Position numbers and translations under genes: made by a program
The notes under the pieces: generated by a model
Databases searched by the model: none
Seen by the model: the letters and a program-made list of their open reading frames with translations, nothing else
What the model was told of the DNA's origin: nothing
In this document: positions 23,431 through 36,100 of the stretch, one piece after another
Position numbering within the stretch: position 1 is the first letter of the stretch
How the letters are laid out: the number at the start of each line of letters is the position of its first letter
Assembly: GCA_963921195.1 (NCBI GenBank)
Contig: OY992540.1
Span: forward strand, 173,385,896-173,449,895
DNA from: Pegoplata infirma
Taxonomy: Eukaryota; Arthropoda; Insecta; Diptera; Anthomyiidae
Direction of reading: 5' to 3'
Length of the DNA stretch: 64,000 nt

Positions 23431-23439
23431 ACATAGCTG

Positions 23440-23607
23440 GAAAAAATTTTATAAAATATAAGAACATGAAATGTGCAACACTGTTTTTGATGACCGCCAT
23501 TTATAAATGTAGTGCTAACGGAGTATGGAACCATAGGGCATTACAAACTATCATTCATTATATAATATTTTTTTCAACCCGGGCAACGCCGGGTGCAAAA
23601 CAGCTAG
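23440..23607 (+). mobile_element. Probable Helitron 3' end
   Basis: An ACCCGG-loop-CCGGGT hairpin (23577-23594) is followed after nine bases by CTAG and then T (23604-23608). That is the classic Helitron 3' terminus. Part of the adjacent body is repeated near 23100-23150 (ACATGAAATGTG, CGCCATTTGTAAA). The 5' TC end was not located. Confidence 0.55.
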
Positions 23608-24017
23608 TAAATAATAAATTTAATTAAATGAAAGACAATTCCATTTTTTATAAACAAGAATCTAATTTGATAATAAATACGTGTGAGATGAGGAAGAACA
23701 AGCATTTTGCCACCATATTGGAAAATACATCAAATACAACACTGCGTACCTTCTAAACTTCTTCTACGGTGTAAACTTTGTAAAATTTACGTCTAATTTT
23801 TATTGGAACCCTAGCCAATTTACAAAATAATAACACCAGAATGTGTGTTTACAACAACGGTAAATTTTATTGAAAATTTTTAATTGACAAAACAAAAATC
23901 AAAGCTAATTTGCTTTTCAAAATTAAAATAATTTAAACAAGTGTATATTAATACAAGTGTATTTTTGTTGAATTCCAACAATTTTAAGACCCACTGTCAA
24001 TTATTTTTTTTGTGTGT

Positions 24018-24140
24018 AGGCATTGAGCCGTGTAAATACGCCTTTAAGCCGCCGATCGTAGTTTTATCGCCGCTGCATATTTTTCGGCCACTGGGTCTTT
24101 GATGCATTTGTTATTATAGCATAATAAATATATTTTTAAA
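24018..24140 (+). promoter_or_regulatory. Probable 5' UTR / core promoter of SerRS-m
   Basis: Between the end of an A/T-rich repeat (TTTTTTTTGTGTGTAG, about 24018) and the ATG at 24141 lies a short GC-richer stretch with GCCGCCGATCGTAG and TCGCCGCTGC. It is the only non-repeat DNA just upstream of the start. The bases before the ATG (TTTAAA) are A-rich, as in fly start sites. No TATA or initiator could be assigned. Confidence 0.35.
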
Positions 24141-27100
24141 ATGCGGTAATATTAATTAGAATTTACGTAAATGTTTTGTTTATTTACAAGTATCATTTAG
24201 ATATCTTCCTACTATACGATGGATTCGTTCCCTGCATTCAAGTCAAAAACAAAATCCTCAAACACCGGAACACCTAAGTCGACTCATAAACAGTTTGGAT
24301 TGGGAAAAAGTCGAAAAGAGCTTGTTGGTCCGACAACTTAAGAACAACATTGCTGATTTGCGAAAACAAATTAATAATTTAGATTCAGCTGAAAACAATG
24401 AATTTTTGGAAATAGAGTTACTTAAACTGCCAAATACAGTACATCCACGACTGTGGAATTATGGAGACAAAGTGAAAGAACTTTTGCGTTTTACTCCTGA
24501 TAAACCAAGTACAACCACTGCGGTGGAATTCTCAGAGTTATGTAAACAAATGAACATATTTCGAATGGACCATTTGGGGAACTATACGGGACATAAAAGT
24601 TATTATTTATTTGGAAAATTAGCTGAGTTAGAACAAGCTCTTATAGAATTCACGATGGAAGAACTTAAACAAAATAATTTTCAATTATTGACTGTACCTG
24701 ACATTTTACCAAAAGAAGTCATTGAAGGATGTGGTATGCAAACGGATGGAGAAAGAACGCAGGTATAGTAGTATGATATAGTTGGGACCTGGCTTAACTT
24801 TTGTATGAAAAAAAACAATGGCAATGCCTGCTATTTCGCTGGTATTTTACATGAAAAAAACTAATGCTCAAATCACAAGTATGGTTCAGATAAAAACTTT
24901 GGGAATATGTAAAGTATAGGACCCTGACTCAGTGACGGTCCGTGAAGTTGTCAGTGGGTGTTCTCTAATTTTTAAAAATAGCAAATTAACGTATAAAATT
25001 CATGTGTTCCTGGACCTAACGTGTTCCCGAGATATATACCCTTGCTAATACCAAATTCGCATTCATTTTTTTAAACGGTTTTAACCACTTAAACATGTTT
25101 AAATTTAAACTTTTTAAGGTACATAATGTTAAAGTGCTTAAACATGTTTAAAAAAAATTAATGCGAATTTGGTATAAGAAGGAAAAACAGATTTTTGTTA
25201 ACTCTCGAGGAGAAAAAATGGCTAGATTTCAGAACAAAAATGGCTAGGACTGTGATCACGTAAAACAATAGTTAACTATAGTCGATTTTTGGAGCCTTGT
25301 TGCTCCTAAACTTATCAAAATATTTCCAATTTTTTTAACATTTCTGGATTAGACAACACTCTTTAACAATTAATTAAAGAAAAACTTTAAAATTTCCCTT
25401 CAAAACGATATGTATTTTGATGTCGTTTATGCATCGTTTATCGTTTTACGTGATTAGCCCCTAGATTTTGAAATTAATTAAAAAACCCTAACATATCTCT
25501 TTAAAAATTTAATTAAAATTTTTGAGATGTATAATGTGTTTTGAACATACAATGGACTATTTAAATAAATAAACTAATTGTTTGTATTCTATTGTTGTTT
25601 TTGTGTTTTTTCTAAAATTGTACTTATATTCACACAGTAAAAAGCTTTGTTTAAAATTGTTCTTATATTTATATTATAGATAAGCCCAGATGATGACACT
25701 CAAAGAGTGTCGAAATATCGGCAGTTTATAAAGAAAAATTTATTTCAATATTGGCCTCGATCTCAAATAACGCATTTATTATTTTTAAATGAACTAATTA
25801 ATTTACGATTTCATTGGCATTATATTAAAACTAATGCCAATGAAATTTTTAGCATTGGCATTGTTTCAATCAATGCCAATGCCCGTTAAGGAATTAGTAG
25901 CATTACACCCAAAAAAAACAATTGTGAAATTATTTAATTTTAGGGTATAATTTACCTAAGATTTTTCGCAGGAATCCAACTTGAAAAGTTTCTTTGCATT
26001 TTACCCGAATCAACTTAGGTAAACTTACAAAATGCATTTAAGCATTATTTCTAATTTAATTTTGTTTATTTAGCCACTATATTTAAATAAATGGTACAGT
26101 TTGATTGGTCAAATAACGTATTTTTTTTAGGTTGATTTAATAGTTTTATATATCCCTTTCCATACAAAATGCTCAATATTATAAATTTTAATTACATTTA
26201 TTTTTAATATTTTTTTTAATATAAAGGACAATTTTATAATAAAATATAAATACTAACAAGCTTAAAATACATACTTAGCATGATCAGTGACAACTAATTT
26301 TTTCTATAGAAACTTTCTCAAAGACAATTTTTCTATAGAAATAAAAAGACAATTCTTCTTTAGAAAATTCCTGACAGACAATTTTTCTATAGAAACTTTC
26401 TGAAAGACAATTCTTCTATAGAAAATTTCTGAAAGACTATTTTTCTATAAAAAGTTTCTAAAAGACAGATTTACTATAGAAAATTTTTAACAGACAATTT
26501 TTTTAAAAAATTTCTCAAAGACAATTCTTCTATAGAAAATTTTTAATAGACAATTTTTCTATAGAAAATTTCCAAAGACAATTTTTTTATAAAAAATTTC
26601 TGAGAAATAATTTTTCTACCGAAAATTTCTGAAAGAAAATACTCCTATAGAAAATTTCTTAAAGTAAAATTTTCTATAGAAATTTTCTCAAAGACAATTC
26701 TTCTATAGCAAATTCCTGAAAGACAGTTTTTCTATAGAAACTTTCTGAACGCCAATTTTTCTATAGAAAATTTCTGAAAGAAAATTTTTCGATAGAAAAT
26801 TTCTGGTTTACAATTTTTCTATAGAAAATTTCTGAAAGATAATTTTTCTATAGAAAGTTTTTGACGACAATTTTTCTATAGAAAACTTTTTCAAGCCAAT
26901 TTAAAAAAAAAATTTCTATAAAAAATTTCTTAAAGACATTTTTTTTATAAAAAATTTCTCAAAGATAATTCTTTAATAGAAAATTTTCTAAATATAATTT
27001 TTCTATAGAAAATTTCCCAAAGACAATTATTCTACAGAAAATTCCTCAAAGACAATTCTTTAATAGAAAATGTTTTAAAACCAATTTTTCTATAGAAAAT

Positions 27101-30100
27101 TGGTTTTAAACCAATTAAAAAAGATAATTTTTCTATAGAAAATTTCACAAAGATAATTTTTCATAGAAAATTTCTGAAAGGCAATTTTTCTGTAGAAATT
27201 TTCTGAAAGACAATTCTTTAATAGAAAATTTTTCGATAGAAAATTTCTGGAAGACAATTTTTCTATAGAAAATTTCTGAAAGACAATTTTTCTAAAAAAA
27301 AATGTTGAAAGTTAATTTTTCTATAGAAAATTTTTGAACAACAATTTTTCTATAGAAAATTTTTTATAGAAAGTTTCTGAAAGACAATTTTTCTATAGAA
27401 TATTTCTCAAAGACAATTTTTCTATAAAATATTTCTCAAAGACAATTTTTCTACAGAAACTTTTTCAAAGACAGTTTTTCTATATAAAATTTCTGAAAGA
27501 CAGGTTTTCTGTAGAAAATTTCTGAAAGACAATCTTTCTATGGAAACTTTCTCAAACACAATTTTTCCATAGAATACTTCTGAAAGGCAATTTTCATAGA
27601 AAAATTCTCAAAGACAATTATTCTATAGAAAATTTCTTAGACAATATTTCTATAGAAAATTTCTGAGAGAAATTTTTCTAGAGAATATTTTTGAAAAATA
27701 ATTTTCCATAGAAAAATTCTCAAAGACAATTCCCAAGGACAATTTTTCTACAGAAAATTTCTCAAAGACAATTCTTCAATAGAAAATTTTTTAAATATAA
27801 TTTTTCTATAGAAAATTTCCCAAATATAATTTTTATATAGAAAACTTCTCAAAGATAATTTTTTAATAGAAATTTAAAAAAAAAAATTCTATAGAAACTT
27901 TCTCAAAGACAATTTTTTATAGAAAATTGCTGAGAGACAATTTTTCTGCAGAAAATTTCTGAAAAACAATTTTTCTATATAAAATTTCTAAAAGACAGGT
28001 TTTCTATAGAAAATTTCTAAAAAAAAATTTTTTTCTGAGAGACAATTTTTTTACAGAAAATTTCTGAAAGAAAATTTTTCTATAGAAAATTTCTGAAAGA
28101 CAGGTTTTCAGAGAAAATTTCTGAAAGAAAATTTTTCTGTAGAAAATTTTTTAAAAAATTTTCATAAAAAATTTCTCAAAGACAATTTGTTTATAGAAAA
28201 TTTTTTATAGAAAATTTCTCAAGGACAATTTTTCTATAGAACATTTCTGAAAGTCAATTTTTCTATAGAAAATTTCTGAAAGACAATTTTTCTATAGAAA
28301 ATTTCTTAAAGACAATTTTTCTATAAAAACTTTGTCAAAGACAATTTTTAAATAGAAAATTTTTCGAATACAATTTTTCTATAGAAAATGTCTTAAAGGC
28401 ATTTTTAAATAGAAAATTTTTCAAATACAATTTTTCTATAGAAAATGTCTTAAAGGCATTTTTTTCTATAGAAAATTTTTGAAAGACAATTTTTAATAGA
28501 AAATTTTTCAAAGGCAATTTTTTAAAGAAAATTTCTTAAAGATAATTTTTCTATAGAAAAGACAGTTTTTCTATAGAAAATTATTCTGTAAAAAATTTCG
28601 TAAAAACAACTTTTCTTTAGATATTTTTTTGTTTTTTTTTTTAGAAAGTATCTATAGAAAAATTGTCTTTCAGAAATTTTCTGTAGAAAAATTGTCTTTC
28701 AGACATTTCTAGAGAAAAATTGTCTTTAAGAAATTTTCTATGGAAAAATTGACTTTGAGAAATTTTTAGAGAAAAATTGTCTTAATACATATTTTCTATA
28801 GAAAAATTGTATGAGAAATTTTTTATAAAAAATTGTATTTAAAAAAATTTTTATAGAAAACTTGTCTTTAAGAAATTTTCTATAGAAGAATTGTCTTTCA
28901 GAAATTTTCTATAGAAAAATTGTCCTTGAGAAATTTTTATACAAAAATTGTTTTTAGAGATATTTTCTATGGAAATATTGCTTGAAAATTTTTTTATAAA
29001 AAAATTGTCTTTCAAAAAATTTTCTAAAGAAAAATTGTCTTTCAGAAATTTACTATTGAAAAAATTCTGTAATTCTTAGAATTTTTTTCTATAGAAAAAT
29101 TCTCTATTTCTGAGAAATTTTTTCTATAGAAAAAGCCTTGCATTTTGAGACAATTTTTCTATAAAAAAAGTCGTAAATTCTTAAACAATTTTCCTATAGA
29201 AAAAAAACTCAGATTCTTACACAATTTTTCTACAGAACAAATTTTAGATTCTGTGACAATTTTTCTACAGAAAAAGTCTCAGGTTCTGATACAATTTTTC
29301 AATAGAAGAAATCATAGATTCTAAGACAATTTTTCTTTAGAACAATTTTCATATTCTGAGACAATTGTTCTATAGAAAGTACCATATTGTGAGACTATTT
29401 TTCTAAAGAATTTTTTCTGTAGATGCTGAATTATCACTAACCGGAATCTGCAATCAAAAACCTCAAGTCATTTTCTGGATCTGCTTTTGTGTCTATTATT
29501 GAACCAACACTGCGAACCGGAGACCAATTGTTTTATGTTTTTTATGGCCAAGTAATGTATTTTTACAAGTTGCGTGGCGGATGCCGCAAATGTTCGAATA
29601 AACCACCACCGTCTGCAACTGAAAGTTAATATTTTGGTTAATATACGTTTATCAAATATATAAACTCATTATTTTTGCTTACCTTTTTAATTAATTAAAT
29701 AAATTAGTTCCTCATACATACATATGTTTTATAAAAAATTAAAGACAATTTGTTGTCAATGTGTTGTTTACAATGTGGCATTAATATGTCGACTTTATCG
29801 AATTAAATTTATTTATATTTATAAAAAAAACTTAGGTAAAAGATTCAAGTTTGTGTATGTTAAATTTAATATTGTAAACAATGCTATTTTACAAAATAAA
29901 TGTCATATATAATTTAGTTAAAACTTGAGCAATTTCTTGAACTCAATATAAAAAAAATTTACCTAAGTCACATTAGACTGTTTAACACTAGTTATTTTTT
30001 TGGGTGTAGTAATGTCAATTATGAAAAATTTCATTGGCATTAATAAATGCCTTAATGAAAACAAAGCATTAGCAATATCAAATGTCGTATTTACGTTTGG

Positions 30101-33100
30101 CTATATTTAAGATGGCTATATCTCGAAAACTAAGCCAGATAGAGCAAAATCGATGGCATTTTTGGTTTTTACATACTTTCGCCGGTCTTCACATGTGTGA
30201 ACCCTAATAGGTCCAAATTTTTAATCTAAAAACTTGCCACTCCCGAAAATTTAAAAATTCACATACCTTTAGCATTACCTTGCTTATTTTTCCAGGTACT
30301 GCAATTTAGGGGCCCAATAGGGTCTTGAGAATTTTAGAAACTGAATAACTAAAAAACTATTGCTCTGAGGGTTTTCTAGTATTGGCAGACGAGTTATAGA
30401 AACCAAGAGCTACAAAAATGCTTTTGGACTTTTTGTTGTGTCACCAATATTTACCGAGATATAAGAATTTTTAAATTTTCTGGAATCCCAAATTTTTTGG
30501 ATTCAAAGAGGACCCGCGAAAGTATGGAGATTCAAAGAACCAAAAATGCCCTCCATTTTGCTTAGTTTTCAAGATATTGCCATTTTAAGTTTTTAAAAAA
30601 AATATATATTTATTGTAAAAAAATGCTTTTTTTTATCAATTGTAATTAGTTTTTTAGGCATTTGTGCCGTTTCATTGGCATTAGTACAAATAATGCCAAA
30701 AAATTTCGTAGGCAATAAATGCTAATGCTTTTTTTGGCATTGGCATTAGTTCCAACTAATGCCAATGAAAATTCAATGCCAATTAAAAATTCCCATGTAT
30801 GGTTTTGAATCAATTGATTTATTTTATTAATAAAAAAAATATACAGTGAAGCGAAAAAAATATGATTTTTTTTCCATAATCCACATTTTATAAACAAATA
30901 TAATCTAAGGAAACAAAAAACAAAATTTTGAAATGTGAAAGGATTTAAATTAATCTAAGCAAATCCTATGATTCAATAAATCAATATTGCACGCAGAGAA
31001 GAAACATGATAGCGACAATCATAACGGAGGGGAAACATAATATGATTGATAACTTTTATGGTTGTAGCTATTATATTATGAACTTCCCTTATCATAGTAT
31101 GATAAAAAAATTGTCATTTTATAATTGTATCATAGCATGATTGTCACAATTATATTTATGATCAATTATGGGTGATTTTTTTTGGCTTCATTAAATATTA
31201 TTTTTTACGTTTTTTAAAGATCGTTTTTAGTATTAATTAACCATGCCTATCTTCAGATCGCTCTAAAATATTACAAATTTATATGTGCAGTCTCAATGTA
31301 ATGGACTCATATATAAAACAAATATTTTTTTTCAATTTCTGTATGAGAAATAATCCAAAATATTCTCTCATTAACTGTTAAAAATAATACAAACATTGAA
31401 CAATACGAGTGAACTCCCCCATGGCTCATTTTAATTGCGCTGTTTTTTTTATCAATATTGTAAAAGTTTCAATATTTTTATAAGAATTTAGCGTCGCATT
31501 TTCAAGAAAAATTCATATAAAAAATGGCTAGAGCGGAAAAAAAATGGCTAGATCTTCCGGCTAGATATAATCTAGCCATTTTTTTATGGCTAGATGAAAA
31601 TAAAACCGCTAGATCTAGCCGGAAAATGGCTAAAATGGCAACCTTGACTAAAGTTCTCTCATTAATTTTCTCAATTGAGTAAAGTTCTCTCACGACAATT
31701 ATGTGTTTCTTCGCAATGCAGCAGCAAGCAGTAGACTGCAAAAATAATAAAAAGTACTGTATTTATTTATAATTGTAATACAAAGCAGTATATTTTGTAT
31801 TTTTTGCAACATGATGTATGCTATTTCAATTTAAGGAAATGTAAAATAATATACATATATATATATTATTTTATAATTAAATACAGTCCTATTTATTTGT
31901 TCTGCCTACTGGCTGCTGCTTGCTGCTGTATTGTGAAGAAACACCAAAACAAGTTGATATTCAAAAACAGGGTTGTTCTTAGTCAAAAGATTTTAAAAAT
32001 CATTAGTGGAGCTCACATCATTTGCTTTTTGGGTGATAAACGCTGCAAACTTGATAAACTAGGAGTATTTGCAAAGTGTGCAAACTCACAACAACAAATT
32101 ATATGGGTTTGGCATTTCATTTGCAAATGCATTTATCCTCACAAATTTATTCATATCCTCACAAAAAACCAATAGTATATTTCATTTGCACACGGAATTG
32201 TGTGCAAATAACAAACAGAGTTGCTTTTATTTTGACATTTCGGCCGCAATAATTGTTTGCATACTTATTAATAATTAAAAAATACATTTATTAAAAAAAA
32301 CATTGCAGTCGTAGTTTGGATCGCGTTGATTAAACATCGTTTCGTGCTGGTTTTTTGTGTAATGCTGGCTACGTGACTTTTTGAATTTTTTTTGCGCTAG
32401 TTCTGCACTCTTCTCACCTTCGCATTTGGGATGGCGTCTCACAACGACTAACGGGACTTCGGTACCGCTACTCGGCCGCGTGGTTTGCTATGCTATTTGC
32501 ATTTAACCACATTTTTGTGGATAATTAATACAACTTTACTACTAGTGGAGGAGAAAAAACCATTAAACTCATATTACTGGAGGAGAACCATTAAACTCAA
32601 ACAATATACAACTACTGGAGGAGAATAAACCATTATACCCTATTCACACTTACAGTTTTAAATCGTTTTTTTTTTATTTTTTAGCATTTTCTGTCAATAT
32701 GCTGTAATAGAATAAAGAAAGTGCTAAAAATATTGCTGCTAAAAACGATTTAAAACTGTATGTGTGAATAGGGTATTAAACTCAAACAATTTACAACTAC
32801 TGGAGGAGAATAAACCATTAAACTCAAACAATTTACAACTACTGGAGGAGGATAGATCATTAAACCCATATATTATATGAAATGTATAATAATACTGGAG
32901 GAGATCCATTCAACTCATATAATTAATATATACATGGTTCATAGCCTCCATTGCAAAGGCAATGGATTAACTCTGGATTTATGAACCATTTGTGGGAAAC
33001 CCTGGTCGTTTTTGCATAGTCATTGACCAACATTTAATAGAGTTAAAAAAAAAACATTGAATCGTGTATTTTTGTTTGTTCTTATGAAATTGAGAAATAA

Positions 33101-36100
33101 AAATGGAAAAGCAAACTTTAAAAAATGGATGCTCACGACATGTAATAAAAAATTTATTTTCACCGCATAATTTTTGAAGTTGCAAACTTGCTGGATAAAT
33201 GACGTGAAAACCACTATTATGAATAAACTCTATGCTAACATTTTGCTAAGGAAAAAACACATTCTACACTCATAGAAATATCTTAGTAGAAAAATTAGTA
33301 AATCCATTGTAGATCAAGTTTTACAGAATAATGCCGTATTCAACAAAAAGTAATGTTGATATCGTTGAATAATCAGTAAAGTTGAATCAACTATTTACAA
33401 CGCTTATACAGAATTCAATAGATAAATCAAAATAGAAAAATCAACCCTGTTCGTTCATTTTTTTTATTATTAACGAGTGACGAGTGAGTTGGTAGCAATG
33501 TGAATCGTGTTTATCTCTTATAAAATTATTTTATGTGTTTGTTTTTTATAAATATATTTAATATTATAAAAATAAATAAAAATAGGATCTGATTTGTAAA
33601 TATTTGGTAAGTAAAAAAATACATTGATTACTTTATGTATTCATACTTTATTAAAACTTTTTTGTTTTTTTTTTTAAGGATTTTGTTTGGTATCATCAGA
33701 AAGCTGGAGAATGGCTTATGAGTGCATAGCATGAATAAACGAAGTGTGTGTGAAAATCTTTGTGAAAATCTTCAAATATTGCAGCTTAAAAAGCCGACGA
33801 TAATACAAAAATATTGTGATTTATGCTTAATAAAAGAATGTTAACAAATAACAACAAGTTTTTTTATTAATAAAATATCTTATATTAACAAAAATATGAG
33901 TTGAATTTACAAAAAATAAGAGTTGATTTACAAAAAAACGAGTTGATCAACTTTTACAAAAACTGACAATAATTTTTATTGAAATTAACATAAATATTTG
34001 TAGGGTCAAAATCAACAATGATTTCTGTTGAATTTACAGCGATTTTCTTTGGGAATACAATGATTTTTGGTTGAGTGTAGTAAGCAGCTCGTTGTCTGCG
34101 ATGTATAAGCAACTGCTAACTTTTACTTATGAATACCGCTGTTAGTGGATTGGTAGTAGGGTAGCCAGATATATAATTGAGAAAAAAAGTACATTGAGGA
34201 AAAAAAAGAAGTACAATTAAGAAAAAAAAAGTACATTGTGTTTTTTTACACCTCGGCAGAACCAACTTTAATCTCAAGTTGCGAGCACTGTGAATGCCTT
34301 GATTATGAATCTAAGGGTGCCCCACAACTATATTTTTTTTTAAATCGCCGTCAAACGTCAAAAATTTACATTTTAAGCTTATCTAAAAACGACACGAGCA
34401 ACAAAACCGATCAAATTAAATAAATAAAGAAGTTTTAATCGCGGTATTTACAATTCGTTATTTTTACTCCGAAAATACGAAGGTTTTAGCTCTGCATTTA
34501 AAAGTGCAATTTTCGGCAACAAAAACATTGCAAACCCGAGTAAAAATTTTCTGATGTAATCATATATAATTTGATACAATCTTATATGAGTTAATATGCT
34601 TCCGTATAAATTTATATAAAATTATATCTATCACCTTGATATGGTTGATTCACTTTATATGGTTAGATATTGCTCCATATATGATTAGATTCGTATTTTG
34701 GGTTTGCTCATCAAATTGTATAAAAATAGATATTATAAGATAAATTTGATATTATTAGATTTGAGCAAATTCAGGATCAAATTGTATCAATTTTTATATT
34801 TTTTCATTTAAAGTAATACAATTAGATAGTATTTGATACAACCATTTTACGGATCAAATTAGATCTATTTAGTAAAGTTAGCATAATATTTTTACTAGGG
34901 AATCCAAAATGTGAATTTGCAGTTTTATTGCATTTTTCCCGAGGAATAATTTTTGTTTTGTAGTATTTTTTTATATCTCTCATCGTTTCCGAGAAAAGCT
35001 TAAAATGTAAATTTTTTGACTTTTGACAGCGATTTTTTTAAAAACGGCTCTGGCGAAGATAATAAAATAACAATTTATTCAACAAAGAATACAAAAAATT
35101 GGTTTTTAAATTATATTTACAACAAAGTACTTCACTACTTTAGACATTTTTAACATTTTATTTTGCTTCAATAGTTTTTTTTTTTAATAAAAATGTTAAG
35201 CATAGAAAAAAAGTACAAAAAGAAGTACAAAAGCATAAAAAAGTACCATCTTTTAAATGGTACCAACACATTTTGGAGTTTCATGAATTTTAACCACCAA
35301 ATTTAATGAAAGAAATTGAGGTTATGAGTGTCCGACTACTTTTTTTATCCACTGTATTTTTTTTAAAAGATAGTAACCTTTAATAAAAAAGCTGAACAAT
35401 TTGGGGAAAAGACAGGAACAGTTAAAAACTCGCGAAAAAACCAGAAAAAACATTCAAAAAGTTTTTAATTAAAAAATGGATTAGTCTGTTATTAGGAGTG
35501 GTTTTTGTTCATTTAATTTTTGTTCATTTAATGTAAATTAGTGCGTTAACTATACACACATAATCAATTTCAATAATCTGCGGCCTTAAGCTTTTCTTAA
35601 GTTTCAAATTTCAGGTCAATTAATTGATAATTGCGACTTAAAGAGGTCTAGGACCAATATTTTGGATAGTTACAAACATCAACAGAAACTCATTACACTC
35701 TGGACCAGTGCTGCCAGAAGTGACGATTTTTCGTCATTTTGACGATTTTTTAATGAAATTTTGCAAAATGACGACTGACGATTTTCTGATTTGATTCCCA
35801 TACATTTTGACAATTTTTTGTAACTCCACTTTTATTCACAAAAATCTAAATTTGCAACTTTTTTAATTTTACAATGGTTTGAAAAAAAAATTAAATGAAA
35901 TTCGATTAAAATAAAATACAGAAGAAAGACACAAATTAACATTTCATTTTAATTTATGAATGATTTTAACACTGTTGCCAAGTTGAAGGTTTTTCCGCTA
36001 AATCTAGCGCTTTTTTTTGGGTTTAGCGGGGTGAAATTGGTTTTAGCGTGAACGGTGCTTTAGCGGAAAAATTTAGCTCTTTTGGTTTGGATTTAGTGGG

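Larger units (their letters stand above)
25780..30800. repeat. ATTGGCATTA-motif region, split by the minisatellite element
   Basis: TTGGCATT and its complement AATGCCAA occur many times in 25785-25890 and again in 30010-30060 and 30655-30785. The element at 25904-30008 is inserted between these parts. An inverted repeat sits at 30109-30588. It is probably another motif-built MITE or its remains. Confidence 0.55.

Noticed and set aside
24171..24200. ATG at 24171 as start of SerRS-m
   Set aside because: It is in another frame and stops at TAG after nine codons. The spliced ATG at 24141 gives the correct phase.
25689..25725. Hammerhead-ribozyme-like string (GATGATGACACTC, short loop, GAGTGTCGAAA)
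   Set aside because: The expected CTGATGA core reads ATGATGA, and I could not draw stems I and III around it. The similarity is probably chance or a decayed retroelement end.
31795..32278. Overlapping open frames of 126 and 69 codons
   Set aside because: No recognisable domain, low-complexity composition, and repeat-derived surroundings.
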